This document shows, one piece after another, positions 46,962 to 59,013 of a stretch of DNA of 64,000 bases (the first letter of the stretch is position 1; the number at the start of each line of letters is the position of its first letter). The DNA is from Aquanectria penicillioides. Taxonomy: Eukaryota; Ascomycota; Sordariomycetes; Hypocreales; Nectriaceae. Under the pieces are notes generated by a model. The model saw only the letters and a program-made list of their open reading frames with translations. It was not told the DNA's origin and searched no databases. Made by a program: the position numbers and the translations under genes. The stretch spans positions 6,820,001 through 6,884,000 of the forward strand of contig PYIU01000002.1 in assembly GCA_003415625.1 (NCBI GenBank). Direction: 5' to 3'.

Positions 46962-48643
46962 CTAATCAGTAGCAGCGGGGGCAGTCTCGGGCTTGCGGCC
47001 GTAGACGGTGTGGCTATTTATCGCGTTAGCTATTTACCAGACGACGTGGATCGAGAAGTGTGGTTGAGAAATTGCACATACATCATGTAGTAAGGAAGGG
47101 CCTTGGGGTCCTTGATGGCCAGGCGCATCTTGCTAACAAGGACCATGACCTCGTCAAACGTCCATCCCAAAATCTCACCAATGGGGAAAACGGCAAAGCC
47201 ATCGAGCGACTGGTCGATGAAGTGTCCGTTGTAGAGACCAATCTGCTTGAGCTTGCGGTCCTTGGGCCAGCCGCCGATTGGCACCTTCCACTGGCGGTGC
47301 TGGATGTCGACGAAGCCGGCCTCGCGCATCTTCTGCTCCATCTGGCCGTCGCGGGCAATCTTGAAGGTGCGGTTGATCTTGTCGCCGGCCTCGAAGAAGA
47401 GATCGCGCCACTGCCTGAAGATGTGGGTGTCGTCGTCGGATACCTTGGGGTTCTCGCTGCGCGTCTCGAGGTCGATTTCGGTGCTCTCAACCCAGCCGCC
47501 AGGACGCACGTGCTCGAAGGCTTGGCGGTAGAGCTTGTTCCAGTCGTCAATACCGCCGTACAGGTAGCGCATGTGGATGAAGTCGTAGTAGTTCTTCTTG
47601 AAGGTCCAGTCCAGCTGAGCGTCGTCGATCTGGAATGTGCAGTTGGGAGGGACCCAGCTGGGCTGCACAGCCGAGATGTCGAAACCGAGAACCTCGGCGG
47701 AGGGGTAGGTGTCTGCTACGTCACTTGAACTTGGTTAGACGGTGTGCGTTGGCAATGGATCTAGAGATGGTACGAACATGGCCCAGATACCGGTACCAGT
47801 GCCGACATCGAGAATGTTCTGCTGCGAGTCAGTATGGCTGCCTAGTTACCAAGATGGGACCCGAAAGTACCTGGGGGTTGTCTCCAATGGGAGACAAGAA
47901 AATTTCGTCATTCATGAGCATCATGGTGACTTGGTGACTGGGAGTCATGACAGTTAGCAACGAAGTGACCTATGGAAATGCATGAACATACGAGATGTCA
48001 AGACCCTCAATGTGCTTCTCATCGGTGGGAGCCCTGAATAATGTTAGAAAGCCGGCACAGATTTTGATTGTCAATCAAGGGCACTCACCAGTACTCAGTC
48101 GTCTTGGATGACTGGTATTTACGGCCATTGATGTTGCGGTACTCCAGAATGCTGGAGGTGAGGGACGCAGTGGAGTCACGCAGACTGAGTTGCTTGTCAG
48201 CTGGGCCAGTCTTCTTTATTAGCAAGGGGAAAAAAATCGAAAATCTTACCTCTCAACATCGGCAGAAGAGTCATTGTCGTCCTCAAGGTTACCGACAACG
48301 TGGGGATCCTATGTGTGTAGATCCCAGTTAGTAAGTCGTTCCTTCCATTCCGGGAGAGTACCGATTTCCGCTCCGGGCATCCTCCGGATCGTGCCCGACT
48401 ATCGTAGTTTTCCCGGGCCGAGGCCCCGGGGAGGCCCCGGCGGGGGAAAAAAAAAGAAAAAAAAAAAGAAAAAAAAAAAAAAAACACGAAGAAACTCGCA
48501 AGGGAATAGTGGTGATAGAATAAAGAGACTGTCTAACTGACGAATTGAATAGTCTCCTGCTCCACAGGGGGAGGAGGGGAGGAGGTTGTTTGCTGCCCAG
48601 TGGGAGATCGCGCGGGGGAACTCTGTTCCTCCGTGCCGGCCAT
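46962..48643 (-). CDS. LaeA-like class I SAM-dependent methyltransferase
   Basis: Eight exons on the minus strand: 48643-48542, 48308-48250, 48184-48089, 48033-47992, 47937-47871, 47818-47778, 47723-47082 and 47013-46962, 366 residues. The joined protein has a disordered, Pro/Ser-rich N-terminus, then acidic GNLEDDNDSS. The segment SILEYRNINGRKYQ is typical of LaeA-like proteins. The SAM motif I is ILDVGTGTGIWAID, followed by DVADTYPSAEVLGFDIS and the post-motif YLYGGIDDWNKLYRQAFEHV with RPGGWVE. Family members are nuclear or cytosolic; LaeA itself controls secondary metabolism, but many paralogues exist, so a regulatory role is not shown. The first intron is unusually long (233 nt), with a GTCAGT donor, and contains a long homopolymeric tract. 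The choice of CAGCAG acceptor at exon 6 is uncertain by one codon. Confidence 0.9.
48413..48484. repeat. GC palindrome plus A-rich tract inside methyltransferase intron 1
   Basis: The plus strand has a C/G-rich block with overlapping GGCCCCGG/CCGGGG elements (48413-48446), followed by about 38 nearly pure A bases with two G interruptions (48447-48484). On the gene strand this is a poly-T tract upstream of a hairpin-prone GC block, within the first intron. Confidence 0.75.
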
Positions 48644-50509
48644 GACTATTTCTGTAACTTCTCAGCTTTAACTTGAAACCCGTCGTCTACTTGGGCTGGT
48701 CAGCAAAACAGAGCTGGATGTTGGTCGTGTTTAAGTGGTTCGTCCGTAGGTATTTGTTGTGCGCGGCGAGAGATTTTAAAACCTGCCCCCCTCGTGCTGG
48801 TCTGTGTGCGTGTGGGTGCTGCAGGTGGATGGATCTAAATATATGGATATGTCCAATTAAGGTGTTGGTTCGGGGCGGGAAGCATAAATCAACCTCGAGC
48901 GTCGTGGTTCCCGGGAACTTGGGAAATAAGGTAGATGGTCGAATATGGAAGTGCAGGTCTAGAAGACGACCCAGACTGTCGGGATCGTGGGAAAGGGTTC
49001 ATAAATTGAAAAGGGAAAAAAGGGAGAAATGTAGAAGGGGGAGGGTGAGCGGAAGTGGGCAGGACTGGGTCAGACTGCACGGCTTGCCAAGCACAAGAGG
49101 GCCCGTCGCATGGCACCACAAGTCTCCGGGACCCCGAAAGAATGCATGTGTGGCATGCCCACGCCTTGGATGGGACGGACGGATTGGGACGGAACAATGA
49201 GAATGCTGCCCCCCCCCGGTCCGGTCCCGTCGTCGAGTTGTAGACGTTGCTGCTCATCTCACCCCCGGGCCGCATGGAGCCAACGCCCCTCGCGTTCTTT
49301 TTGTCCGCAGATGAACTACTGCGGCCGTCCTCGTACGGACACGGTACCCGTCATTCCGGGGCAGACAGACAGACAGCAGACGGCTTTTGCTTGGCTCATA
49401 ATATCGCAGTGCTGTCGAGCCGAGCAACGAACGAACGGCATCATCATCACGTCCAAACTAGCTCCAGGAGATCATCTCCACACCCTCCCCTCCGCCTCCA
49501 TTCATAGCCGTCCCATTCATCCCCACTCCATGAAAATCTTCCTCTCCGCTGTCTGACGATCCCATCTGTCCATCTCCCCGCTTTTTTCTTGTCTCCCTCT
49601 CAGTTTTCCCCTCACCGCGCTTGGGGCCTTTTCATGGGTGGTGGAGATGGTGGGCATCAGAGCCTGCGAGGACAAACCACCACCGCCAACCACCCTGTCA
49701 ACCGTCAAGCCCAGAATATGCGTCACTCCCGTCTCCACCCGCAAAAGAGACCAGTTTGCTGCACCGCTAGCGCAAGATAGGAAAGCCAGGAAATGGCACC
49801 GTCGTCCGGGGAGGCGGCCGGCCCGCTGACGGACTGTCCTATAGCGGGGGGACAGGGCGAATGGAGGCCAAGCGCGGCTGGATCGAAGTGGCCATTGGCG
49901 TGAGATGAGACGGTGTCGACGGGAACCTAGCAATGCCACGCATACGATGGATCGCTGGCACGGCACCGCGTGGCACGGCTGGCGTTTTGAGTGGACTTTC
50001 CAAAGTACATTACGTCGGCTTTGGAAGAGAGTGCAACTTTGAGCCATGGCGTTGTTGCGTTTGTCCATGGAACTGTCACAAGCCGATGGCGACATCGATG
50101 AATGCATGCAACCCAACCCACGTCGTCGATGGTCGTCGATGCCGCAGGTTACACGATTCTTCGGCTCCCACACAGATAACAAGGCGACGTAGTGGCTCTC
50201 CCAGCTGCATGTTTCATAATCATGCGTTGAAGTTTTCCCTATCTAAACGCCTCAATATGCGCCACGCCCATCATGACTACCTAGATATGATAATAGTTGT
50301 ATGCAGAATCGTCTGTGAAAAGAAGCCACCATCTTTATCTCACAACCCCTGTCAATGCCAAGTGAATGCAACCCCCGATATGGTATCTCCTCCACCCGCG
50401 CAGCATTTTCATGATGCTTCGGTCATATCATGTCTCCTGTTGTAATGCAACCCCACCATCTTTGACTGTCTTTTATGTCGCACACCGCTTGCCTGCTCTC
50501 TTTGTCTCT
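48644..50509. other. Intergenic between two minus-strand genes
   Basis: It contains the methyltransferase promoter and the 3' UTR of the SulP transporter gene. Open frames on both strands (for example minus strand 49517-50182) are low-complexity Arg/Ser/Pro-rich readings without recognisable domains. Confidence 0.55.
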
Positions 50510-53132
50510 CTATTCCACAATGTATCTACGTCGGCTGGGCTCCCCACTGATGCTCTCCTCGTACTCGGTCAACCTCAAAGCCTCCTCAACGTCATTGACA
50601 AAGTGCCCCTCTCCACCAGCGAGATCCACAATACCGCTGCTCAGCATGAGGCGCCAAACGGGGTGATCTCGCTTGGTAGGTCCACGAGAAAAGAAGACGC
50701 GCACGCCGCGGTCGTGGTAGTTGCGGACAATTTCCTCCAGCACTTGCGTGCCCGAACCGTCCATGGAGATGACGCCGTGGATGTCGAAGATGACGTTGCG
50801 ATTCGAGTCGTGAGGGCGGAGACGCGGAAGGGCTGGGTGCGCCTTTGAAGTACCGTAGAGCTCCAATCGACGCAGACGCGCCTTGAGCTCTCCCGTGTTG
50901 GCAAACGTTAGCGGCTCCGGAATCTTCACAATCAGGCAGCCTTCCACAAACTCCAGGCTGCTGTTGTCGGACTCGGCGTTCTCGAATCGATTGGTGCCGG
51001 GAATGCGGCCCAGAATCTGAATGCGCGGTCGAGTGCTGTGTCTGATGACCTGCAAGATCGAAAGACCCACACCCAACGCCATTCCTAGGGTTAGTGAGTA
51101 GAACATGGTAGCTAAGAAAATGACGGCCATCAGACCGAGCTCATTCCAGCCGCGGATGCGCAAGAAGAAGCCAATGTCGTGGGGCGCCTCCTCTATCAGC
51201 GACCAGGCCACAACAGAAATCATTGCCGACAGAACAGGTTTCTGCAAATGTCAGTATAACAAGTTTTAAACTGCTAATACTGAAGAGGAAAAAGCTTACC
51301 GGGAGGTAGTAAAAGTATGGCAGAAGGAACAAGATTGACAACAGAGCAATGATGCTGAGGAAGATGGAACTCATCGGGCTCTTGCCACCAGTGCTCTTGT
51401 TGACCTTGCTTCTGCCATAGCCGCCAAATGCAGGAATACTCATGAAGCATCCACCCACGAGGTTGGCGACTCCAAGCGCAATCAGCTCGCGGTTGGCGCT
51501 CAGCTGAATACCCTGGATAGTCTCGCTGCTGCCAAGACTCTTAGCGGCAACCGACGACTCGAAGAAGCCCAAAAGCGCGATAAGGAATGACGTCGACATG
51601 GCAGTTCGGATGTGAGGCATGTTGGACAGCTTAAATGGCCAGTGTACAGCAAAGAGGTTGCCGTTGGCAGCCTTTACCTCTCCGAGAATCTCAACACCTT
51701 GGTTCTCCCAGTCCAGACGCCAGCACAGGATCGCGGCCACGACTACGACGAAGAACCGATCGGGGACATACGCTACCGAGGGGAATCTAGGCTGGAGTCG
51801 CTTCTTCAATTCACTGCAAAGGATCAATATCAATCAATTGTTGACGAGGACTTGGAGAAGGGAATCTTACCGGCAGATCATGATGAAAACGAAGCTGGTT
51901 CCCGCAATCGCAAACGTCAACCCATGCACATTTTCAACATTGTGAGCCATGAACTTAATCTTCTCTACGGGGCTTCCGTGGCTCACACCAGCCTTGTCGG
52001 CCAAGTCGGCGAGACCAAGCTCTGGAATCAACTGGTCGACGGCGATGACGAAACCGATGGCGCTAATGAAGCCTCGCAAGAAAGGTCGGCTAAGAACACT
52101 GTCGAGAAAGCCCAGTCTCGCCAGACCGGCAATCAAGACCGTCGCTCCCGCCAGACCCGTCACGATACCACAGAGCTGCGCATGGACAAGGTCATTGGCC
52201 TCCTTGTCATTTCCAGAGTCTACGTTGGCCTTGATGACGGTTCCTACAAGCAGCGATCCCGCGGCTTCAGGACCCACCACCATTTGAGGACAGGAACCCA
52301 GGAGGGCGTATATCAAGGGATTGAAGGCGAAGGCGTAGAGACCGTGGATCGGGGGGACGTGGGCAAGGTTGGAGGCGAGCGAGAGGGCCATTGGGAGGTA
52401 GAAGGAGGCCATGGTGATGGCGGCGACGAGGTCTCCACGGAAGAACGACAGCTTGTACTGGCGCATCCAGTTCAAGCAGGGGATGTAGTATGCCATGTAC
52501 CTAGGACTTTGTTAGCAAAAATCCGAGGCCATTGAAGAACAGAAATAAGACATGGGAGGGAATACTGACATCGAGGTCGTATCCTGGAAACCAGCCTGCT
52601 CAGCCAGCATGCTGCTGTGGCCCATCTTCTTTGTTCTGATCCTCCGCTTCAGCCACCTCTTCCAGTCGTCGTGACCCACGATGGTGGTGATGGCGTCATC
52701 CAGCACGGGGATGTGCGTGCCGGAGCCCGTCGTGTCACTACCATCCTCGTCGGTGCTCTGCATTGTGATGGTCGGGCTCGACGGCCGGGGACTGAAGGTA
52801 CCATGACTGCAGACTCCGGGGTGAGCAGGGTGGATATTATTCCGTCGCGGGTCGGTGGATTGGTTCTGCATCAGCGGCGTCGACTCGCTCGCCTCGGCAG
52901 CAGCGAAGATGTCGGAGATGGCAGCGCGGGAGGCTGGGCCGGGCGACGTCGGCGGCGAGAAGGAATCTCCAGGGTCGGTGCCGTTTTCTCCATTCGCAGC
53001 ATCGCAAAGATGGTCCGAGGACCCGTTATGGGCCGAGTGAGACTGACGCAGGGTGCTCGGCTGCGTGGGACGATATTCGTGCGAGTTGGAGTGCGAGGAC
53101 GTGTTCCGACTGTGGGATGATGGACCAGCCAT
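50510..53132 (-). CDS. SulP/STAS family anion transporter (YGR125W/Vsb1-like)
   Basis: Four exons on the minus strand: 53132-52570, 52500-51871, 51813-51300 and 51241-50510, 812 residues. Introns are 57-69 nt. The first about 165 residues are Ser/Pro-rich and cytosolic. A basic WKRWLKRRIRTKKMG patch comes next, then the SulP core: YMAYYIPCLNWMRQYK, PLIYALLGSCPQMVVGPEAA, GFISAIGFVIAVDQ, then GFFESSVAAK and the helical end GMALGVGLSILQVIR. A C-terminal STAS domain follows (SLEFVEGCLIVKIPEPL, then NVIFDIHGVISMDGSG). The long N-terminus and the GPEAA core resemble yeast YGR125W, which is linked to vacuolar basic amino-acid storage, more than plasma-membrane sulfate permeases. That assignment is by appearance only. 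The reading frame is intact. Confidence 0.9.
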
Positions 53133-54685
53133 GGCTTCGGATCGGAGCTCGACCGACGGTCAAGACGAGGACAGGGACGAAGCCGGAGGCAAGGTCGAAG
53201 TCGAGGTCGAGATTGACGGGGTCGGTACTCGAGCGAGGGAGGAGGAGGGACGATGGAGGAGTGAGAGGAGGAGGAGGAGGAGGATGAGGAGGAGGAGGAG
53301 GAGGATTATGAAGCTGTCGGAGAATGCATGTAACGGGAAGCGAGATCGATCATCACCGGGTGGGGAGCGGAGTGGGAGATTGGTCGAGGCACGAAGGAAG
53401 CTGGACGAGGTGACGCAGACAAGGGAGGATGGAAGCTAGTAAAGCTCTCGCCGGCATTTGACGCCGAAGAGGAAGTCTGCCGGATCGCACTTGTTTTTGT
53501 GGAGGTATCTCACTATTTATTTTTATATTTATTTTCTTCATTGTTTTATCTACCGTTTTGTCTTATTCTTTTTTTTTTTTTTTTTTTTTTTTCATTTTTC
53601 GCCACCACAAATTACATTCCTTGGCCAAAGAGGCGAGTGACCATACCTAGATGTGCAAGGTCCTGTAAAAAGCAAGGATGAGCAACTCCCCGTTGCTGCA
53701 AAACTTCCCAGTATTTACCTGATCATCAGTCATCTGGACACGGTCCGGCCTCACTTTGGGATTTTTTTTTTCTTATTGGGGAGGGGGGGCGTCTGCCCAA
53801 CGTCAACGCCTGCGCAGTAAACGTGCAGCTGGTGCATTAAGCGGGTTGGCGGGTGGAGGGTCCCGTAATACCCGAACTCGTGGGTGAGACACCTTTGACA
53901 CCCCCAGCCCTCCAGCGGGCTGGTGTCACCTCCAGCGACCCGGTGACACCTGCGAGCGACGCCCCAGTGGACAGATGCCGCTGTGGGATTCGAGGATTAG
54001 CGGTCGACGGCCAGCCGCCGTTGGCGAATAGGGGTCCTAGCGTTTCTCAGCCATCATCCACCACCACCAAAGATGCTCGCTGTCTGGGGGACCCTTCTGC
54101 ACTGTGGTAAATTTATCCGTACCCCTGTCGTTCTTGTGGTGGGTAGTGGGCAGTGGTGGGGGCGCCATCTCCACCCGACATCGGCCGGTTTGATCCCGAA
54201 AATCAGCCAACGACGTTGCGAAGAGAGGGCACACGCCGCGTTTGAGTGTGTGAAAGCGTGCGTAAGAGCGTGTGTGCGAGATGATGACATTTATGGCTGC
54301 TGAGTACGCAATGACCCGGCGGGCGCTGACGGTGTGCTGGCTTGTCCGGCAGATGAAATTGTTTAGGAATTAATTGCCGTCTCTATGCCGATTTGGGCAC
54401 AATCAATACTCGTTTCTCTCACTCACCAGTCGACTTCGGGCGAGCCATTTAAACATGCGCATTCCGGCGTCCAGCGGGCATCACCTTTCTGCACATTAAT
54501 CGAATCTTTTGTTCAAAGTTGTATGCGTTGGGCAAATATCTGGTTGGACCCAACAAGCAAGCCCCCACAAGGGCTCTTTCAGAACTGCCAATATCAACAT
54601 CATAGTCGCGTTAGCTGCGCGCTCTCAATAATACAAGCTGCCTACATGGCATTTTCCCCTTCCTCCCTTCATCAACGCCGCTCCC
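53133..54685. other. Intergenic with simple repeats
   Basis: The first 200 bp upstream of the SulP ATG contain a GGA/GAG trinucleotide tract (about 53247-53310; CTC/TCC on the transcript strand), probably in its 5' leader. An almost pure T run follows at about 53570-53592. The remainder shows no supported gene; it should include the 3' UTR of the thiolase gene. Confidence 0.6.
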
Positions 54686-56221
54686 TTACAGCTGCTCGTT
54701 GACAAACAATCCCGCCATGCCCTGACCAGTTCCAATGCACATGCTGGTCAGCAGAATCTTCTTCTTCGTCCTCTTGCACTCGCTTAGTCCAGTAACAATC
54801 TGTCTCACTCCCGTGGCACCGAGGGGGTGTCCCAGGGCAATGGCTCCACCGCGGGGGTTCATCTTCTCAGAGGTGAGTCCCAGCTTCTCACGGCAGTAGA
54901 CGCCCATTGAGGCAAAGGCCTCGTTGATCTCAACGACATCGACGTCGTCCAGGGAGATGTTGTAAATCGACAGCAGCTTGGGGATGGCAATGCTGGGGCC
55001 AATACCCATGATGCGCGGGGCCAGGCCAGCCACGGTTGAGCCAACATACTTGGCCACGATGGGTTGGCCGAGCTTGATGGCAGTGGATCGCTTCATCAAC
55101 AAGACGGCAGCAGCTATTCGAATGCGTTAGTCGTGTCGGTCGGATCCCACGGCAGCTTAAAATGAAAAGAAGAAAAAAAAACATTAGGGCACTCACCTCC
55201 ATCGGTTATCTGACTGGCGTTGCCACCAGTCGTGGCACCACCCCACTGCGGGAATGCTGATCGAATCTTCGAGAGACTCTCATAGGTGGTACCAGGTCGG
55301 ATACCCTCGTCCTCGGTGAGGGTGACCTCCTTCAACTCTCCGTCGGGGCCCTTGACCTTGGTCTTGATGGGCACAATCTCGTCCGCGAACCACCCAGCGT
55401 TCTTAGCGGCCTCGGCCTTCTGGAAGCTGTCGGCAGCGAAGTGGTCCATCTTTTCTCTCGTGACGTTGAAGTCGTTGCTCACGTTCTCGCTGGTCCAGCC
55501 CATGGGCTGCATGCAGTCCATGGCCTCCTGGCTCTGAGAGGTAACGCCCTCATCGAAAGGCTGCTCTAGCTTGTCACCGCCAATTGTCATTTGCTCGGCA
55601 CCCATGGCAATGCCAATCTGGATCGAGTCGTTGGAGATGGAGTGTGCGATGTCGGCCGTGGCCTTCAGGCCCGAGGAGCAGAAGCGGTTGATCGACGAAG
55701 CGCCCGCAGTGTTGGGGAATCCGGCAGCGAGGGCAGCGGCGCGGACCTTGTAGGCGGCCTTGCCATCGGAGACCTGAATGCGATACCTGGTTAGCAACGG
55801 CGGAAGGTCTTGCGGTCATGGCTGAGACGTACATTTCCGAGGCAGACGTCCTCGACGAGGGCGGGATCAAGGTTGGAACGTTCTCGGACCTCCTTGAGCA
55901 GCGCGTAGACCATGTACTCTAGGGAAGTATCTCGGAAGCCTCCCTTCTTCGCCTTGGTGAGGGGAGTTCGAATGGCGAGGGTGATGACGATGTCGTCGGC
56001 ATTCTTGGACTGACTGGGGTTGCACGGTTAGCATCAGCACCATCATGACTTCATCGCGACGATTTGTTGTCCAAGAACGGGCGGGGACGGACTCAGCCCC
56101 CTAGCCTCTAAGATCTGTGGCAATGGCCGAAATGCGCCAGACGAGGATTTACTTACATGCTGTTGAGCGACGACCCGGGGGCCAAGTGCTTGAGGATGGA
56201 GCCAATTCGTTCGACGGCCAT
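54686..56221 (-). CDS. POT1: Peroxisomal 3-ketoacyl-CoA thiolase with PTS2 signal
   Basis: It catalyses the last step of fatty-acid beta-oxidation, cleaving 3-ketoacyl-CoA with CoA. Four exons on the minus strand: 56221-56157, 56013-55833, 55773-55197 and 55113-54686, 416 residues. Introns are 143, 59 and 83 nt. The N-terminus contains RIGSILKHL at residues 5-13, a full match to the PTS2 consensus R-[LVIQ]-x-x-[LVIH]-[LSGA]-x-[HQ]-[LA], so import through Pex7 is expected. Thiolase motifs are NRFCSSGLKA (acyl-binding Cys), EINEAFASMGVY, GGAIALGHPLGATG (His) and the C-terminal CIGTGQGMAG (second Cys). The family order is complete and no frame break is seen. Confidence 0.96.
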
Positions 56222-57855
56222 CTTGACGTCAGGTGCGGTTCAGCAGCGGTGGCTCAAGGAGGACGAAGTAGCGCCTGGGGGGATCAGAGAGTGGAAGGAT
56301 GGAAGGATGGATTGTTGGATGGTTGGAATGGGTCGAGCGATGCTGTGCGACAGGAGGCCGACTGGAGACGTCTTCAAGGATTTCGAGGCGCTCAAGTCAT
56401 GAGAAGCGAACCGAGGCACCGCTGGGGTTGTGAGGGGGCGCGGGAGCTTTGGCCGCTGTCCCAGCCTTCATCAGAGGGCAACGCGGCAAGCTGCTACGGT
56501 ACTTGCAGGGCAGTTCGCGCGTGTGGGGTTGGGCCGAGGCATGCTCGTCTGATTTCCCGCGGAATACGGGTCTGGGGTACGCCGAGGCTCACTAGGGGCT
56601 CATCTTTTACTGGCTACTGGAGGGCTTCACTGGAGGCTTCCACTGAGGCTGCTGAGAGCATCTGGTTTCAGGGTATGATTACCTAAACCAGCAGATGCGG
56701 GTCATCTGAGCCTCCGATCATGGAGGACAAAGCTGGTGCATCCAATGATGTCGTCGCGCATCTGCTCCTCAAAATGCTCGCTCTGCGTCATCATCAAGCC
56801 AAGCGAGCCTGACCTTGGCCATCTCGTCAAATTATTAATCAACCACTCGTTCCACGAGTCGCAGTCCTCAGTGGTCCTGGATTCCATCGTTTCGGGGTAA
56901 ATGTTTCCACGTGCCCCCCTTCTGCTCTTCGTGGTAGCTCAAGCGAGCTTCTACTGGAATTTCCCATAAACTCAAACCTCTTACAAGTCATTCGTCCTGG
57001 GTTAGCGGTCGGGATCTGCGAGGTTGCGCCCCGTCACGCTGGGTATCACATTTGCAAATCCCATCTCAAGCCCGAGCTATCCCAGATGCGGGCTCTGCAG
57101 GGGAAGTTCTAAACTGCAGGGTTTCTTGGAAATGGACATGTCTTTGTCGCAATTGTAGGAGTCTGCACTCACTATATTCACTAGAACTGCAAGACAGGCC
57201 AAATACAAACACAGGCGTGACCAGAGTGGTGACTCGTTGACCACCCACCAAAAGACCAAAGAGGTCAAATACCTATCTTGACAAGTCCATTGCCAATGCA
57301 GCAGAGACCACCAAAATCCCATGATGAATACTCCGTAGCGGCGTCCCTGGCGCCTCTACCCCACTGGTGGAATCCTGAGAGATAGGCCCCACTTACTACT
57401 CATACACGAGAGCTTCTGGAAGCTCTATCCAGAACCAAGTTGAGATAGCTCCATTTTCGGATACACAAAATTGGACCGGAATCGCCCTTCTCTAGTTCTA
57501 TATAATTGAGGCTTGGTTATCCCCCAGCATCCTTTCCCCGTCCGCAATCCATTGTCAATTCTCATCATCTGTCGTGTCCTTTTCCTCGTCCTCCTGTGTC
57601 TTGACTATACTTCATACAAACGCCCTGCTGCTTCTTATGTATAACTAATCGAGATTTGAAGTCAATCTTGCGCCATCTAAGCAAAGACGTTGAGAATAGC
57701 TATACCTAATGCGACGAGCAAAAGGATAAGCTGGGATACATCACCACAGCCCATTCCTGGAAGAGCCGTACAGTCGTGCGTGTCCTGCACAGCGCTGTTC
57801 CAGCAGTCTTCCCCAACCCCAAGTCCACTTGGCTCCTTGGAATAGACTACATATA
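56222..57855. other. Intergenic, promoters of thiolase and GH pseudogene
   Basis: Left part: thiolase promoter (minus strand). Right part: leader of the glucanase remnant, with TATATAA at 57499-57505, about 350 bp before its ATG. No supported gene; short frames with no domains. Confidence 0.55.
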
Positions 57856-58500
57856 ATGCCGCCTTTGTTTCCTCTACGTAATTATGCCATTGTCCTCCTT
57901 GCAACTCTCCACTCTGCCACGTCCAGCAAGCGTGGCCTATACCATGTCCCCGACAGGAACCACTCAGAAGACAACAGGATCTGGGTTCAGTCGAGCAGCG
58001 AGCTCATCCGGTACTACAACTATGGCTATCACCCATCCCCCGCTTGCCTGGATATCCCTCAGGAGCAATTTAAGTTCGTTCCCATGATGTGGGGTGTCAG
58101 CAACAACGTGGAAGATACTACGATCCTCAATGCCGTCAAGGCGCTGCAAAGCTCTGGCAGGAACATCACCCATGTTCACGGCTTCAACGAACCCAATACT
58201 CCAAACGTCTGGGGCGGTAGTGACCTCAATCCCCAAAAAGCAGCTAGAGCTTGGGTTGCCAACTTGGAACCCCTTGCAGCGCTAGGTATCAAGCTCGGTC
58301 TTCCAGCCATGTCGAGCACTTCCGACAATATACCTTAGCTGAAGTGGTTTCTGGGAAATTGCTCCAAGTATATAAGCCAAGGAAGCGACACGAAGAAGAA
58401 TTGCACCTGTCATTTTCTCCCAATCCATTGGTACGACATCTTCGACGGGCTCACGGCTCACATTGATGAACGTCACGCCCTGTAAGTAGATGTCTCTGGT
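57856..58500 (+). pseudogene. GH128-like (Asl1-type) beta-glucanase, truncated
   Basis: From ATG 57856 the frame encodes a short hydrophobic N-terminus (YAIVLLATLHSATSS). An Asl1/GH128-type catalytic domain follows: KRGLYHVPDR, YYNYGYHPSP, FKFVPMMWGVSN and HVHGFNEPNTPNVWGG with the acid/base Glu, then IKLGLPAMSS. At 58336-58338 a TAG interrupts a place where Trp is expected. The same frame then continues with family text (LKWFLGNCSKYI, then HFLPIHWYDIFDGLTAHIDE) to about 58481, where a GTAAGT donor or stop follows. The second catalytic region (the nucleophile Glu block) and the C-terminal third are absent from the next kilobase. A G-to-A change plus a 3' truncation makes this a likely dead copy. 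Confidence 0.7.
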
Positions 58501-59013
58501 AAGATACCCTTGATATAGCACTCTATCTCATAGTCAAATAGCCGGCCAAACCTTGTGTAATATATTCTCTTTTGGTTATGGACATGGGCGTTTGGTTGTA
58601 TTGGCGTTTGGAACTTAATTTCGCGTGGCTAGTCCATGGTCAACCCTAACAATATTCACAATATATCAATCATGTCATCTACCGAGCCTGGGCTTGGTAA
58701 TCCAGCCTCGAATGCTCCTCTAATTAATCCCATGTAGAAGGTAGGAGGTTTGTTTTATCGATATTTCATCAATTCAAAATGTTTCATACGGCAGCTCATA
58801 ACTGAGGTCGCCAAGGGATATATCTAAGCCATCCTCTCGAGGCAACAACTAACAAAGGCAATTCAAACACGACATGAGTCGTCATCATTCATCTGAAATG
58901 CAACTAGCACTTCTCATCAAATCAAATTCCACTTCTGTGCATCGTGTAATTCCACCTCTGACTTCAATTTTTCCTCCTCATTAATCGTCCTTACTTCACC
59001 ACCACTTATCAAC
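58501..59013. other. Intergenic, no supported gene
   Basis: AT-rich spacer between the truncated glucanase and the ENA ATPase stop. It probably includes the ATPase 3' UTR. I searched it for the missing glucanase C-terminus and did not find it. Confidence 0.55.

Noticed and set aside
49517..50182. 221-codon minus-strand open frame between the methyltransferase and SulP genes
   Set aside because: No recognisable motif, atypical amino-acid use, and competing frames on the other strand.
57677..57904. Minus-strand frame ending in a hydrophobic tail (SQLILLLVALGIAILNVFA)
   Set aside because: It resembles the C-terminus of a GPI- or tail-anchored protein, but no upstream exon was found and it overlaps the glucanase remnant, so it is not annotated as a gene.
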